Below are positions 1 through 13,100 of a DNA stretch of 64,000 nucleotides, one piece after another. Location of the stretch: contig CAIIXF020000008.1 of NCBI GenBank assembly GCA_903813345.2, positions 8,511,278 to 8,575,277 on the forward strand. The letters are read 5' to 3'. The notes beneath the pieces are model-generated. The model saw only the letters and a program-made list of their open reading frames with translations. It made no database searches and was not told where the DNA came from. Positions within the stretch are counted from its first letter, which is position 1; every line of letters starts with the position of its first letter. This DNA comes from Owenia fusiformis. Its lineage: Eukaryota; Annelida; Polychaeta; Sabellida; Oweniidae. A program made the position numbers and the translations under genes.

Positions 1-293
1 ATTATCTTAATTCTTTAATCTTAAATCGTGTAATCATTATCCAAAAAAGAAATCTGGATGTTGTCAAAAACTAAAAATAACTTTTTTACTACAAACCTTG
101 AAATCGGATGCAGTGACTGGAAGTGGAACCATTCAGATTTTAAGTTGTCACTTGAAGTAGACGCGCATTCAGAGCTTGCTGGTTTAATTGCACAACAAGG
201 AAAAACTTAAATGAGTTTCTGATGAGTTTCATTTTCAATGTTTGGTTTATTCATAAGTATGATTTTGGTTTAAGAGTTGAATGCTAAAATAAA
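1..293. other. Upstream flank, no gene seen
   Basis: AT-rich sequence before the candidate first coding exon of the PLEKHG-type gene. I see no ORF or repeat of note. If the exon at 294 is real, this stretch holds its 5' UTR or an upstream intron; an in-frame stop lies at 285-287, just before the candidate ATG. Confidence 0.4.
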
Positions 294-348
294 ATGGTTA
301 TGTCGAAGCGGACTTTTAGGTTCTTTTCTTGTGGATGTACCAGAAATG
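294..348 (+). CDS. Candidate first coding exon of the PLEKHG-type RhoGEF
   Basis: An ATG at 294 opens a short reading frame, MVMSKRTFRFFSCGCTRN plus one base, ending in a strong donor (G|gtaagt, donor at 349). The leftover single base joins the two bases at the start of the next exon (acceptor AG at 4185-4186) to make a glycine codon, so the splice phase fits exactly. An in-frame stop at 285-287 limits extension upstream. The support is phase and donor quality only, because the N-terminus of this family is poorly conserved. The true first exon could also lie outside the window. Confidence 0.45.
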
Positions 349-3300
349 GTAAGTACTGTACATTTACTAGGATTAATTAATTTAATCATTGTACTTAGAG
401 CTTAAAGGGATTCAAATAAGTTGATTACTTACTCTATTATACTATAAACACCATGTACCTCAGATGTGGTGAGGGGATGTATGTTCCCTTTAAGAATACT
501 TTGCATTCATTTGAATTTGCTTCTTAAAAGAGAGCTTTATCTTCTTTCTGTTTTATGTCTACCAAAACCTCAAGACTGAAGAAATGAGATGACAAAGTTC
601 ATCATAATTGATAACACAGAGCTTTAGCTCAAATTGTGGCATCACACAGTTTAAAATCAAAATTAGAAAATTTTTGAGAAATTCAGCTGAAAAATTAGAA
701 CCTCTGGAAATTAGAGCCCTTATAATTTAGAGCTTCCTCTTTACTATAGATCTTTCATTTTCTCTTGCAACATTTCCAGATTTGAGGAAAACATTGAATT
801 ATGATGATGATATTGAGTCTAATTATCAAATTTTCAAAAAGAAATCTTTAAGTTCATTGAAACTAAAAATAAATCAGCCTTTTGTCTTTATTTTCTCTTT
901 TTGAGGGGAGGGAAAGGAATATGATAAGCAAACAATTGACCACAGTGTTGTGTATTTTCTATAGAAGCCTCCTCTGCCCAAAGGTGCAGGGTGATGATTA
1001 TATGTAAACACACCTGTCTTTACCTCTATCCCTGGGACATTACACATCAACAAATATATTTAATTAAATCTTCACATTTGGGTAATTATTAATATGCCAA
1101 CATGTTTCAATAAAATCAGATTGAACTATTTACAGATATTTTACAATTATACTATAAGTTCAAATCTAAACCTAATCCCTCCATTAATATTTTATCTTTA
1201 TATGCGCATCCCTGCTAAGCCGTTATTACCTGTTTTTTGTAATGTTAAAACATACTGAATTATCAACTTCAGACATATCAAAATTGACAATTCTTCTTTC
1301 ATGTTGCTTTTCAATTACAAATTACAGATTGCTAAGATCATAAACAGAAGGTAGGTTGATAATAGCTCTATAAAACCGCTATTCTATACTGAAGCTCATG
1401 ATAAATGGAAGATTTCCATGCTTTATCATACTCGCTTTCTCCCATCATCCTTCGTGCTCCTTCCGTTGTGTAACTGCGCTTCATTGTATCATGAATTATG
1501 TTCTTCTTCCTCGAAACTCTTATCTATGAGGTGATATTGAATTCTGAGCTGAGAGGCTTTCAATTATGTTCATATAGCGTATAATGATAAATGATTATTA
1601 CATATTCACGATTTATCAAATGACATTCGTAAATCAAGCTGAATTCCTGACATGGAGCACCAATTTTATGCCTTCCTGGGAGTCTGGCAATCGTATTTCT
1701 TTTCGATGATATACTATTTTGTACTTTTAACATTTAGTGAATGGAATTCACTAAATTTCAAGGATTTTAAACCTTTCTAATGCGAATGTGGTTGGGGCTT
1801 GTTCAAAAAAGTGTTCACTGTAATAATGAAATGTGTTCATATATGCATTTCTGGTTACATGCAAGTCAATGTCAGCTATGGCCAAACCATTATATTTTGA
1901 GGTGTTTTCTTAAAGGGGCTGGTATCATACATACAATAATCTGGAAAACTTCAACATCCTGTTGATATTCAATTCAAGCATCATCGGAGACCATGGCTTT
2001 CTATCAATCATGGCTTTCTAGAAATACAGAAAGTAGAAAGAGTATAGGAATGACATTTATTGAATTGGTCCGTATGCTTAATTCAAATGGCACATCCTAT
2101 GTTATCACTACTCCCTAAAAGCTCTGAAGTTGGCCTTGCTTGGTACTTTTTGTATATGTCACTATCAATCACTTCATCTACTCCATCCAGGTGTTCATAC
2201 AAGCTAAAGATCCTATTAAACTTAAAACTTGAGATTTTTACTTGAGCTTCGTCAATTTTGTCATTTGTTGAGTATGATTAATTTGCTAGTGGTCATCAAC
2301 TAGAAAACTCTTATTCTTCTCCAGCTTGAATTCGTAGTAACTAAGCAGCCAAATAGAAAATCCTCGTTAAATTAAGTAAGTGCCCCTTTGGCTAAGATTG
2401 ACCAATACTGTTTTCAATAGTCTGTTTACAAGGATCATGATAAACAATGACATTTCATTTCTTCACTGGCTTTCAAGTCTGTTTTCCAAATAGATCAATT
2501 TTTCTCAAAAAGTAAATTTTGAAAATGTGGCCTTTAAAGGCCCACAAGAAATTGCTTCACAAAAAATTGGACCTTCTCTCAGGGCCCCTTCTTCCCAGAT
2601 CCAGCAAGGCATCCTAGGAAAAAACGAATGGAATACTCTTTCCAATATTTCACCTTGATCTCTTGATCTAATGAGGTTTATTTCATCTGTCTGGGAAGAA
2701 TACACTACACTGGAGTAAAAATGTATTAATATTTGTGGTGAAACTGTAAAATAATCTGTCCAGATCTCGCTGATCTGATTCAAGGTATGAAATGAAATTG
2801 TCTTCATAAATCATGGTCAGGTATATCAAAAGGAGTTGAACTAGAAATCATCTAGGTGAATAGTGCTGACCCCAAATGCCTTGCAGTGAAACACCAGTAA
2901 GGGACCACTATGAAAACTGGACTTTGATGTTTTTTCTTTTCGTAGTAGCTATCATCAACACTCATAAAAAGTGATGACAGTTACCTTTGAGATCATTAAG
3001 ATCTGAATATCAGTCTGTTGTTGGTCATCCTAAAGATGGATAGGTTTCAGCAAGGTTGAGCTCTCAAGTGACGTGACTTATCAGTTTGAATTTTGGCAAT
3101 GGTATAAAATCATCAATACAGTTCAGTTAGATTTTCCACAGTTTGTAGTTTTCTGTTTTGGCAGAAGTGACGATTTTCTGTATCCTGAGCCAGGCCAGGT
3201 AATATGATATTTTATAGGTGAAAGCAGTCTTTTGACGTGGGAGGGTACCTCTGGTCAATGCCAGAAGCTAACTGCATCTCATCAAGAAAACCAGAAAAAA

Positions 3301-4186
3301 CTCAAGGATAAGTTCTGGACTCCGGAAGTCAGCGGAAGAGTTTACTATTATTAGACCAGTATCACTTGAGATCACACATTAAGATGTGCTTAGAATACTA
3401 ATGTGATCCGAATTGAAGGATTTATATATATTTAATTTGGAGTTTTCAATATGTATGAAGGCGTGTATGCTGTTAATGGATTTTTCGATGAATTTGACAG
3501 TAAGTGTAGTGACTAGGTGTTTATAAATACAAAGTTAGGGTGACATGTTTAGTTAGGCTTTACAAGTGACAGGGGTAACAAGTTCAGAAAAAACATAGTA
3601 ATGTTAACCTGTCAACGTCAAGCTTTTGTCAGTTTGTTTTAAAAAACTCTAAAATTGCTCAAAAAAGTTGTTTGCTTCAATTTTCTGAAACTTGATACCA
3701 TAAAAATATGTGATAACAAGGGGAAAATTCTTATATAGTTGATATTATATTTAAAGATTGGAACATTCTTTAAGTTGTAGTCTAAAGTAAGTTTTACTTA
3801 TCATTTTATCAATTAATTGATGACAATGTAATAGTTGACATATGAGTCACATCTGTAGGATAAGAAATACAAACATTAACTACTTATACATACTATCTAT
3901 TTATGTTATATTGTGATCTATCAACTTTTTACTCATTGTATAGTTTTGTTTAAGTTTTAAGGAAGTTAAGACATCATATAGCTGTGATAAACCCTACATA
4001 TATATAGTGTATCAAATAATTTTAACAAGCAACATGTAAGCATATAAAGATAATGTCTAACAATTCTTTCGTTTATTTTGTTTTTACGTGTTTTGTAGGC
4101 ATTTGAAGACTTTTATGAAGCATGTATTTCTCTTAGTCTAATGCCATGCCGTTGTAATTAAGAATTATTTCACTTGTGTTTTTCAG
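349..4186 (+). other. PLEKHG-type gene, intron 1 (or upstream flank)
   Basis: No convincing gene here. The longest open stretch, on the minus strand at 2505-2807, matches no family I know and lacks coding character. The sequence is AT-rich and mostly non-repetitive. Confidence 0.4.
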
Positions 4187-7100
4187 GTTCTTCTGTCGAT
4201 CTAGCAGATGGAATATTAGGTACATTCGACAAATTGTCATCCAATCAGAATGCCACTAGCCAGTCACATGACCAGGATAGAAAGACGAACAATCAAACCC
4301 TGGGGGACAAGATGGAGTGTAACCATAGCAACGAAGATAGTAATGGAGATCAAGTAGTTCCCTCTATGAAGGAGGATTTTGCGCATAATGAATTATTACC
4401 ACCCCATATATATGACAATAAAAAACGGCCATTAAGTATCAGCTCAACATCTTCCTCATCATCTTCGACATCATCATTACCACGGCAACTGCGTAAAAAA
4501 CTTGCGAGTCATGTGGAGGTTTCAGGAAGCCTAGAGGGAGGGGTGCGTCCCTTGGGGGCATATATAAGACATGGGGTACAGGATTTCCCTATGGATACCC
4601 TGACTGATGAGGAACATTGTTCTGAATTGAACGACAGTGAACTTACCACAGATCAAAGTACACTTAGTGTTACTACACCTGAAAAAGTAGATCTCAAAGA
4701 TGGACTTGTGTCATCAAAACGTAAAGGATCTATTCACTCGTTACTAAATGAACCAGTGGATGCCAACAAGCTTTACATTGAGAGGGTGGTAGAAGAGATT
4801 CTGTTCACCGAGAGAACTTATGTCAGAGACCTGTTGGAGATTATTGAGGTAAGAATATTGACTTTAGATGTAGTTTCTTGAATGTTTCAGATGTTCAATG
4901 TAACCACAGCAATACCAGGGCTCTAGACTGCCTGGCATGGCATTAGATTATGGAGCAGCTCTGAATTTTAAAAAAAGACAACTGAAATGAATTATATGCC
5001 TTTTGAAACAGATCACTTGTTACTTTCTTGGACACCTGATCTTATGAATAATTGATTTGTTTGATAGGATTTGGATTATCGTGTCGCCATTCCTCAATTT
5101 GTAAATTTTAAATCATAAACATATTATGTCCATTTCCCTCATATTTTTGTTATAAAATAAGGCCATCTAGTCCACATGTTTTAACATATGTTTTTGAGAA
5201 ATAACATACAACTTTTGATCTCAGTCCAGATTTGGCTCATAAACCTGGATTTAGCCAACTTTATTCTGGCATGGAGGACTATAATATAATATTGACTTGT
5301 GTGCATTGTAAGAAAAAACTTTTAGCTGACAATTAGAAAAAATGTTATGTCTTGCTAGTGCAACATTGTTTGTTGTTTCATGATCATTTGGGGTTACTAT
5401 GGCATTCTCATAACCATCAGTTGCTATGGTTCCCAGATGGTGGCTGTTGTTTTTTCAGATTCTTAACTTTTGGCAATCTAAAATGGTTTGCATGGGTAGA
5501 ATTGGCAATCGTTTTCTTACTGTCTAATATTGATTTTCAATTCAGAGAAAGTTTATGTATTTTGTACAAATTCAATAAAACTGGCCATTTACATTTAAAT
5601 TTACATTGTGTAAATTTACAAAGTGAAAGTTGCTGTATAAAGATACCTAAATGTCCAAATAGTTTTTAAACTCAGTGTTTCAGTGTATGAACTTTATTCA
5701 TAATGCCACACACAAAGAAGTTCATTGCATTTTAAAATTTTTCTTTTTGCTGAATTTTGTTTTGATGATTTTTCTAACCCATGGAGAGAGCATTATAACC
5801 TGACTTAGTTTTAATCGTGACGTAGAAATTAATTTTACACTTTTTAACAACCTGACTTGTCCTTGTTTTTCCAAAAATAGGCGCCAAATGTGGTAGCTCA
5901 GTAAGGGCTTAATCTAGAGAAAATAATCAGACTTTGATTTCATGTTAAGTAAAACCTTGATCGTAAACATAAGGCCCAAAGGAACAAAAGAAACATGTTT
6001 ACTGGTTTGTCAAATAATAGTTGCCCGATTGTCGTGGTAGTATGATAATTTGACAAATAGTTCAATGAACAATCAGTAATAGATAGTTCAATGAACAATC
6101 AAAACATAAGATAATATGAAAATATCAAAGTATATCCAATATTAAATGTTTGTGTATTGCCAGACATTTGTCTCCAATGTTATGTCTTCTGTAGCATATG
6201 TTGAAAAAACTCCAAATTCAAGTTGAACTTTTTTACCCTGAACCAGAATTGCAATACATGGGTTGTAACTCTATCGTTATGTGATTTGTGAACCATATAT
6301 GAACCCCATAATTATATTTTGAAAAGTGAGACTTATTTAATGAAAAATAATTGATAAGCATTCAACATAGTGTCAATGGGGAAAAAAGTATATTTGGCGC
6401 TGCCCAGTTTTAGCATTACATGTATTAAGGTATTCATTTGAAAAATGTACATGTCATTATTTGCTGGTATAATGAGTACATTGGGTATAAAGCTATAAAA
6501 CATAGTCACATTGAAAACATGAATTAAATGGTATGGTTAATTAATTCATTAAAGGCTGGGTCCAGGCCTCAGCTCTGCATCTGTATCTTTTCACATTACA
6601 AGGTTAACACGAGAGGTAATTCAGTTCATTTACAGATTGTAACTATGTTTTTATACTCAAAAATGGTGTCAAATATTGTCCTTACATTATCATTTGTCTA
6701 TTTTATTTATACTAACTTCATAAAAAATCACTAATCTTTTGTTGGTGTATGTTTGATACTTGATTGTTTTGTGCATAGGCTCCACTTGGTATTTTAATCA
6801 TGTTAATAGTCAGTCTATTAAAAGATATTGACATTGTATTTTATATTGAAGAGAATGTGAGCTTGGAATCATAGGCGCAGGTGTATCTCGTATCATGTGG
6901 TCTTCAACATTGCCGTAATCAGCAGCATCAATGATGGCTTTGAAAGACAGTGTTCTGGGTTTTACATGGAGGCTGGATGGGTCTATAGGGATGACATTGA
7001 ACTGTCTGGTTTACACCTGTACTGAGAAACTTTTTGAATCTGGGTTCACTTTATCCTTTGGGTCATAGCCTAGTTGATGAAGCAGAGCTGTCCTTGGAAA

Positions 7101-10100
7101 ATCAAATTGGAATTGGTAGCATTATTTGATAGAATATCTTATATTGAGTTGTATATACCTCCAAATGTGTCGATCTCCATGCCTTTGTTTGTTTGTCAGT
7201 TTGTTTGTTTGTTTGTTTGTTTGTAACAGGTACATCAACATATAATATCTATATCCCACCCCATCTTCTTTGGAAAGACATTTGACTTTGTCAATATATA
7301 ACTAATAATGATGTCACATACATAATTTCATTGGAATTCAGAGTACCACCCCTTTTAATTTTATCAAGTTAAATCAACTTCTGTTTGATTTATGTCCTAC
7401 ACTCATAATAAAGTTATCTCCCATTAATATATTACACTACAGTATATGTACAAAGATATGACATATTTACAGACATTTGCAGTATTGTATTTTATTCCAT
7501 AGTTAGCATGATATTCATAGGATAACATGTCAAAATAAAAACTGTATTTTTGTAATCAGTGGTAAAATATGATATTTTTGACAAATTTTCACTTAACCAT
7601 AGCATACGGTGTTTAAGTCATGACAAACGGCACCGTATGCTATGAATTATGGATTTTTGCTACTTCAGACTCAAAACGAGGCTAAGTGTCAACATCGCCG
7701 GAAAAGCCCTACTATTGGGGGGGGTTGTCTCTGTTGTATATTCTATTGACTATGATCATAACCAGTTCACATCAACAACTCCTTTAGGTGCTCCCAATAG
7801 CATTCATTTCAGAAAGGTCTTACTACAATTGTTTTTTCTTTAAGTTGAATTTGAAAATAATTTATCCTTTCTATTCCACAAGTCTCAACAAGGTCTGAAG
7901 TAGATTTAGCCTTTCAAACTATATTTCCTACATCAGAGCTTGTTACAAAAGACCAAGCTCCTGATTTGAACCAAGTGCTCTATACCATGATGTCACCATG
8001 AACCTTAAACTATATGAAGCAGCCTTTAGTAAATATAATTCAGTCCTCAACCTACTACTGTGCTCATATACTTCAATATTGGCATAAAAATAAATACAAA
8101 TGAAAAAATTGAAACCGAGAGTATACAAAATTCCAAAACTCATCATACCCGAAATCAAAAGCCAGAGTACCCAAAATTAATCCCTGAGTACCCAAAAGTA
8201 AAAGGTAGAGTACCCAAAATTAATCCTAACTTAAAAGCCAGAGTACCCACAATTCATATATTTAACACTGTTAAGCCAAAATCAGTACAGATTGGAATTT
8301 AACTATTCCTGAAAATTTGGTTAATCTTTGATAGTTCGTGAACCAGTTTCAATCTAAAAAATGTTCGGCGACTTTATAAAATGTTTGTTCTTTTAGCTCA
8401 TATTTTGATCATAGGTTACCAAGCCAAAATGATGTCATACAACTAATACAGGATTTAGACCTGGCGTATAGTATCTCTCTGATTATGGTGTTTTACTTAT
8501 CACAATGGCCTTTTGTATAATGTCATCTAATAAATCAGGCTAAGATCAAAAGGCTATCACTAAATCAGGCTACTGATTTCTTTACACTAAAGGGCTATAG
8601 GGCACTTTGCTTGAATCATGAGTTATACATTTACTTATGTCATGCACGCCTTCTGGTGATATCTGATAAATTTATAATTTGTTGGATGCTAATTTGACAC
8701 ATGTATTACTCAATATACTGGTTCATTTTTTATTACTTAAAGCATGCCACAATGTCATTTCACCAAAACGTAGTAAACTGTATAAGAACCTCTCTCATTA
8801 ACATTAATTTCAATTTTCAAATGTTTCTTTATTGACTCCCATGTCGAGAGACACTCCCTGTCAGTATAAGTTACAGTGACATACACTTTGGTAGACAAGT
8901 TGTTACTTCTATAGGCATTCACAATTTTTCATTTTTCGTTAATTCGGATGTGCATATTGTAAATGTGTCAAAAGCTCTATTGGAACAAACTGGAAGTACA
9001 AGTTATTTTTCGATTTAAGAACATGCCAGGCTTTGATATCAAAATGTTATTTGATTGATATCAGTATAGCATTGTAGTGTTATCATTCAAAGTAATACAT
9101 ATGTCATTGTTTTTTTAAACCGATGAGAGCTTCACTCATAAATGTGTATAATTGTCTCTATATATAGTTTTATGGTGATCAATTACTTCCACATATGTGA
9201 CATATACATGAACATAAAATTATCATAAAGACTGAAGAATAAGGATGTCCTCTAGCTCAATGGTATAACATCAACCACATATTTCTAGCCAAAAATACAA
9301 TTAAAAGATTTTTCTACTTTTAATTTGAACAGACATTTCCCCCTTTTCCCTTATGTTCTTAACCATCTACTTTGGTACCAAGTCAAATAGATCTGACATT
9401 CTAATTTTGTAACAACTCTGGATGTCTTGAAAATGTATAGAGATAAGGAAAAGATGTGGCTTTGGGAACGAAACCTTGAATATGGTTGTCAGGAAGTCTG
9501 GTGTTTCTAACATCCTTGTCTTTCTCTACCACACAGGATGTAATCTTTTATTGTTTTTTAATCTGTCCAAATATATTTTTCTGATTGTGCTTTTCGTTTC
9601 ATTTTCTCTGAAATTAGAATGAAACATTTGATTGTGGTTTTACTTGTATATTGGCTGATTCATGCAATTTAGGTAATTTCTCTATTTTCGAACAGTTCTC
9701 TAATTTATACGACGACCAAACTAATGAACCAGCTAAAGTGAGAGAGATTTGGGGGAGGTTTTAATGACCACAGAGTAGTGTCCATCTAACATCCTGGCAC
9801 TTGACTTGTGATTTTTTTTAATCACGAACCTTACAACTTGGGATGTGGTCAACTATTTTTTACGTCAATTGTTCGATCAAGTTTCTAATTTGCTCTTGAA
9901 CATCGTATTAAGATCAGTTTCTGATAAGGAGTGTGCTAGGACGCTGACCACTTAACCTCAATGGACAACCGATGTTGTTTTGCAGGAACATGAAAACTAA
10001 TATTTGATCAATTTGTGGTTCGTCTATTGTTTGATCCAGGTTAATATAGTGAGATAAGTGTGAATTGGATTGGTCAGTTACAGCTTTATTTCTTTAAAAG

Positions 10101-13100
10101 CGTGTATTCGGTAAACTTGTTTTTCTTCCTTATTTTTCTTCCGTGTATATGACAAATCCGACACATCTAAGCAATAAGATGATTTTGTACCTAATCTGCC
10201 CCCCTGTTATATTTTTTCATTGTTAATTTCTTCCTCTGATTGTCCCACAAGTGCCCTCTTTTGCTTCCGCGGAACAAACTGAGTTTAATTCAACTTCAAT
10301 TGCCTTTCAGACCTTTCAGGAAAAAACATACATTGTGTTTCAATAGGCAACTTTAACACTTTGATCAGACTTACGATCAAATATCAATTTGGATAAAATA
10401 CAATTTTCACTTAGATTTTTCATTTAGTGGAAGTGCTTGAACATTCACGCTATACCTATGGGATTATACAATAGACCTTCATAAGCCAAAGCTGTTCTCG
10501 TTTCTCAAAGGTTTTCAACCAGGATTTGCCTTATTATTCTGAGAGGCAAATGGTTTCTGACAGGAAAGCCCTCTTGAAGGCTCTCGTCTTGCGGTTTGGG
10601 GAACATTCTTCATACATGATCATGTACCTGTAAAATGTAAAATTAGCAGAATTTATCCTAGGGTACTTGAATAAAGCATCTATTTATTACTGGAATAACT
10701 TATCCTTGTAATATTATGCTTCAGAAAATGTTTCTTTTATGGTGTCAGTAGCCTATCATGTTCAAAATCTGACACCTCGTTAATACCTTCAATTGATATA
10801 TCACGAAAATATTTCATATTACTTTTGAAATTGAAAGTTTAATATAATATTATTTAATTAATCAGTTGAGAAGTTGAAACGAAGGATGAAGAAAATAATG
10901 AAATAAAAGTGAGACCAGTGTTTGACCACATTTTTAGGCTTGGTTTTGTATTCACTAGACTTGACTTTATTTTCATTGTACTTTACTTTGTATGTTCCAG
11001 GGTTACTATGCATACATCCTTGACACCCCTGAGCTTGATATCACCCAGGAGGATATATGCTCTCTCTTCAGCAACATTGAAGACATCTACAGGTTTAACA
11101 GGTAAGGGTGAAATAGAGATGAGTGTTGGGAGATAGTATAGTCTAGCTATAAGCCCCTGTGACTCCCTCTCCCACAACTTGATTACATAGGTTAAAAAAT
11201 TCTCACACAGGGGGAGGTGTGTAGTGGGGAGGGGGCCACAAAGGCTTGTAACTAGACTAGACATAGTAAAATAAACACTAGATTGAAATGATGGAAGCCT
11301 TTCCCATTTCTGGCTGATTTGGCTTGTATCCATAGACAAAATGCTTGATGGCCCAAGTCAAACAGCATAAAACATTCAATTTGTTGTCATAACAATGATG
11401 TTTTCACTGTTATTCGTTTGTTCATATATCTAGAAAATCTACCTTTTATGTCCCATATATCACATACCTTTATGTGGCTACTACAGAAATAACATAGTGG
11501 CTATGTATGCAGTTGATCTGCAGTTACCTGCACGAAGCGATATATCCCAGAATTCAATTTTCTCATTTTGAGCGGAGATTGAGGGTCTTGATTTTGCTGT
11601 TTTCAATTACAATGGCTACAGCCTTATGATAAATAAATTATACACATATATGGTATTTGGATCACATTGGCTGTGTTTTGTCTCGCTAATTTTTAGTTTG
11701 CAAAATTATTGAAATCCTCCCTTACTTGACTTCATAAACAAAAAAAGTGAACGGCAGTTGTAAAAATGATTGCTGGTCAATAGTTTTTTGGGATGATGTC
11801 ACACTATGATATCACAATTATGAATCAATGGAAGGGTTGAAAGAATTTGATGATTTAAGAATTAAACTTATGTATTAGAGTAAGTTAGTTTGTTTCATAT
11901 TTTCATCAATTAACTGTCAAAATTATAATATAACCTTACAGACACTGCACTCCATTGTGGAGTTCCAGGATACAATTTTAACAGTTAACCTCTGAACAGG
12001 TCAATAATTATATACAGCTATAACATTGTACAGCTATATCATTATACAGCTATAACGTTGTACAGCTATATCATTATACAGCGATAACGTTGTACAGCTA
12101 TATCATTATACAGCTATAACGTTGTACAGCTATATCATTATACAGCTATAACGTTGTACAGCTATATCACTATACAGCTATAACATTGTACAGCTATATC
12201 ATTATACAGATATAACATTGTACAGCTATATCATTATAAAGCTATAACATTATACAGCTATATCATTATACAGCTATATTATTATACAGCTATATCACTA
12301 TACAGCTATAACATTATACAGCTATAACATTGTACAGCTATATCATTATACAGCTATAACGTTGTACAGCTATATCATTATACAGCTATAACATTATACA
12401 GCTATAACATTGTACAGCTATATCATTATACAGCAATATCATTATACAGCTATATCATTGTACAGCTTTATCATTATACAGCTATATTATTATACAGCAA
12501 TATTATTATACAGCAATGTCATTATACAGCTATTTTATTATACAGCAATATTATTATATAGCAATATCATTGCTATACAGCTGTATTATTCTATGAATGG
12601 TATAGAATATTTGAGATATAATACTTCCAGCAAGGATTTGATATAAGCAATCATATATTTATGAGTGTTGGTTCCACAAAGTCTACGAGTTGAGAGCTAT
12701 TTGTGTGCCAATGTAAACATTCAGATAAACCCTGTCATTTCAGTGTACCATCAATGCTTCAACAGCCTGAACCAGAAAATGATATAAAGACATTGATATC
12801 TTAAGTGATACTATTTCTTATTATATTACCTGGATACGTGGATATATGCAATAAACATCATAAAGAATGAAGTACTATTTTTTTCCATGCAAGGATATAG
12901 TTTTATTAATTCTACTTGCTTATTGCATTTTGAAAGATAAATGTCCTATATATTCACTTGACCTCAGATTATTGTTTCAAGCAGGAAAACATGATTTGAA
13001 TATATACAGTATCATGTTTTTCCAATCTGTTCCCCTGATAAGTCTATGGCCCACCTGTTTGTGTATCACATAGCAGTGTCCAATTCATTAAAATGGAAAA

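Larger units (their letters stand above)
4849..11000 (+). other. PLEKHG-type gene, 6.15-kb intron within the DH domain
   Basis: Donor GAG|gtaaga at 4849, acceptor ttccag at 11000. It separates [18 protein letters not shown] from GYYAYILD. It contains a (GTTT)n tract, a perfect 14-bp inverted repeat and a degenerate short repeat, listed separately. I see no other exon in it: the DH domain is complete without one. Confidence 0.75.

Noticed and set aside
2505-2807. 100-codon minus-strand ORF
   Set aside because: No family resemblance, no splice or promoter context, and AT-rich composition like its surroundings.
12004-12590. Regular repeats considered as a CRISPR-like array
   Set aside because: There are no unique spacers, no cas genes and the setting is an animal intron; it is a simple satellite.
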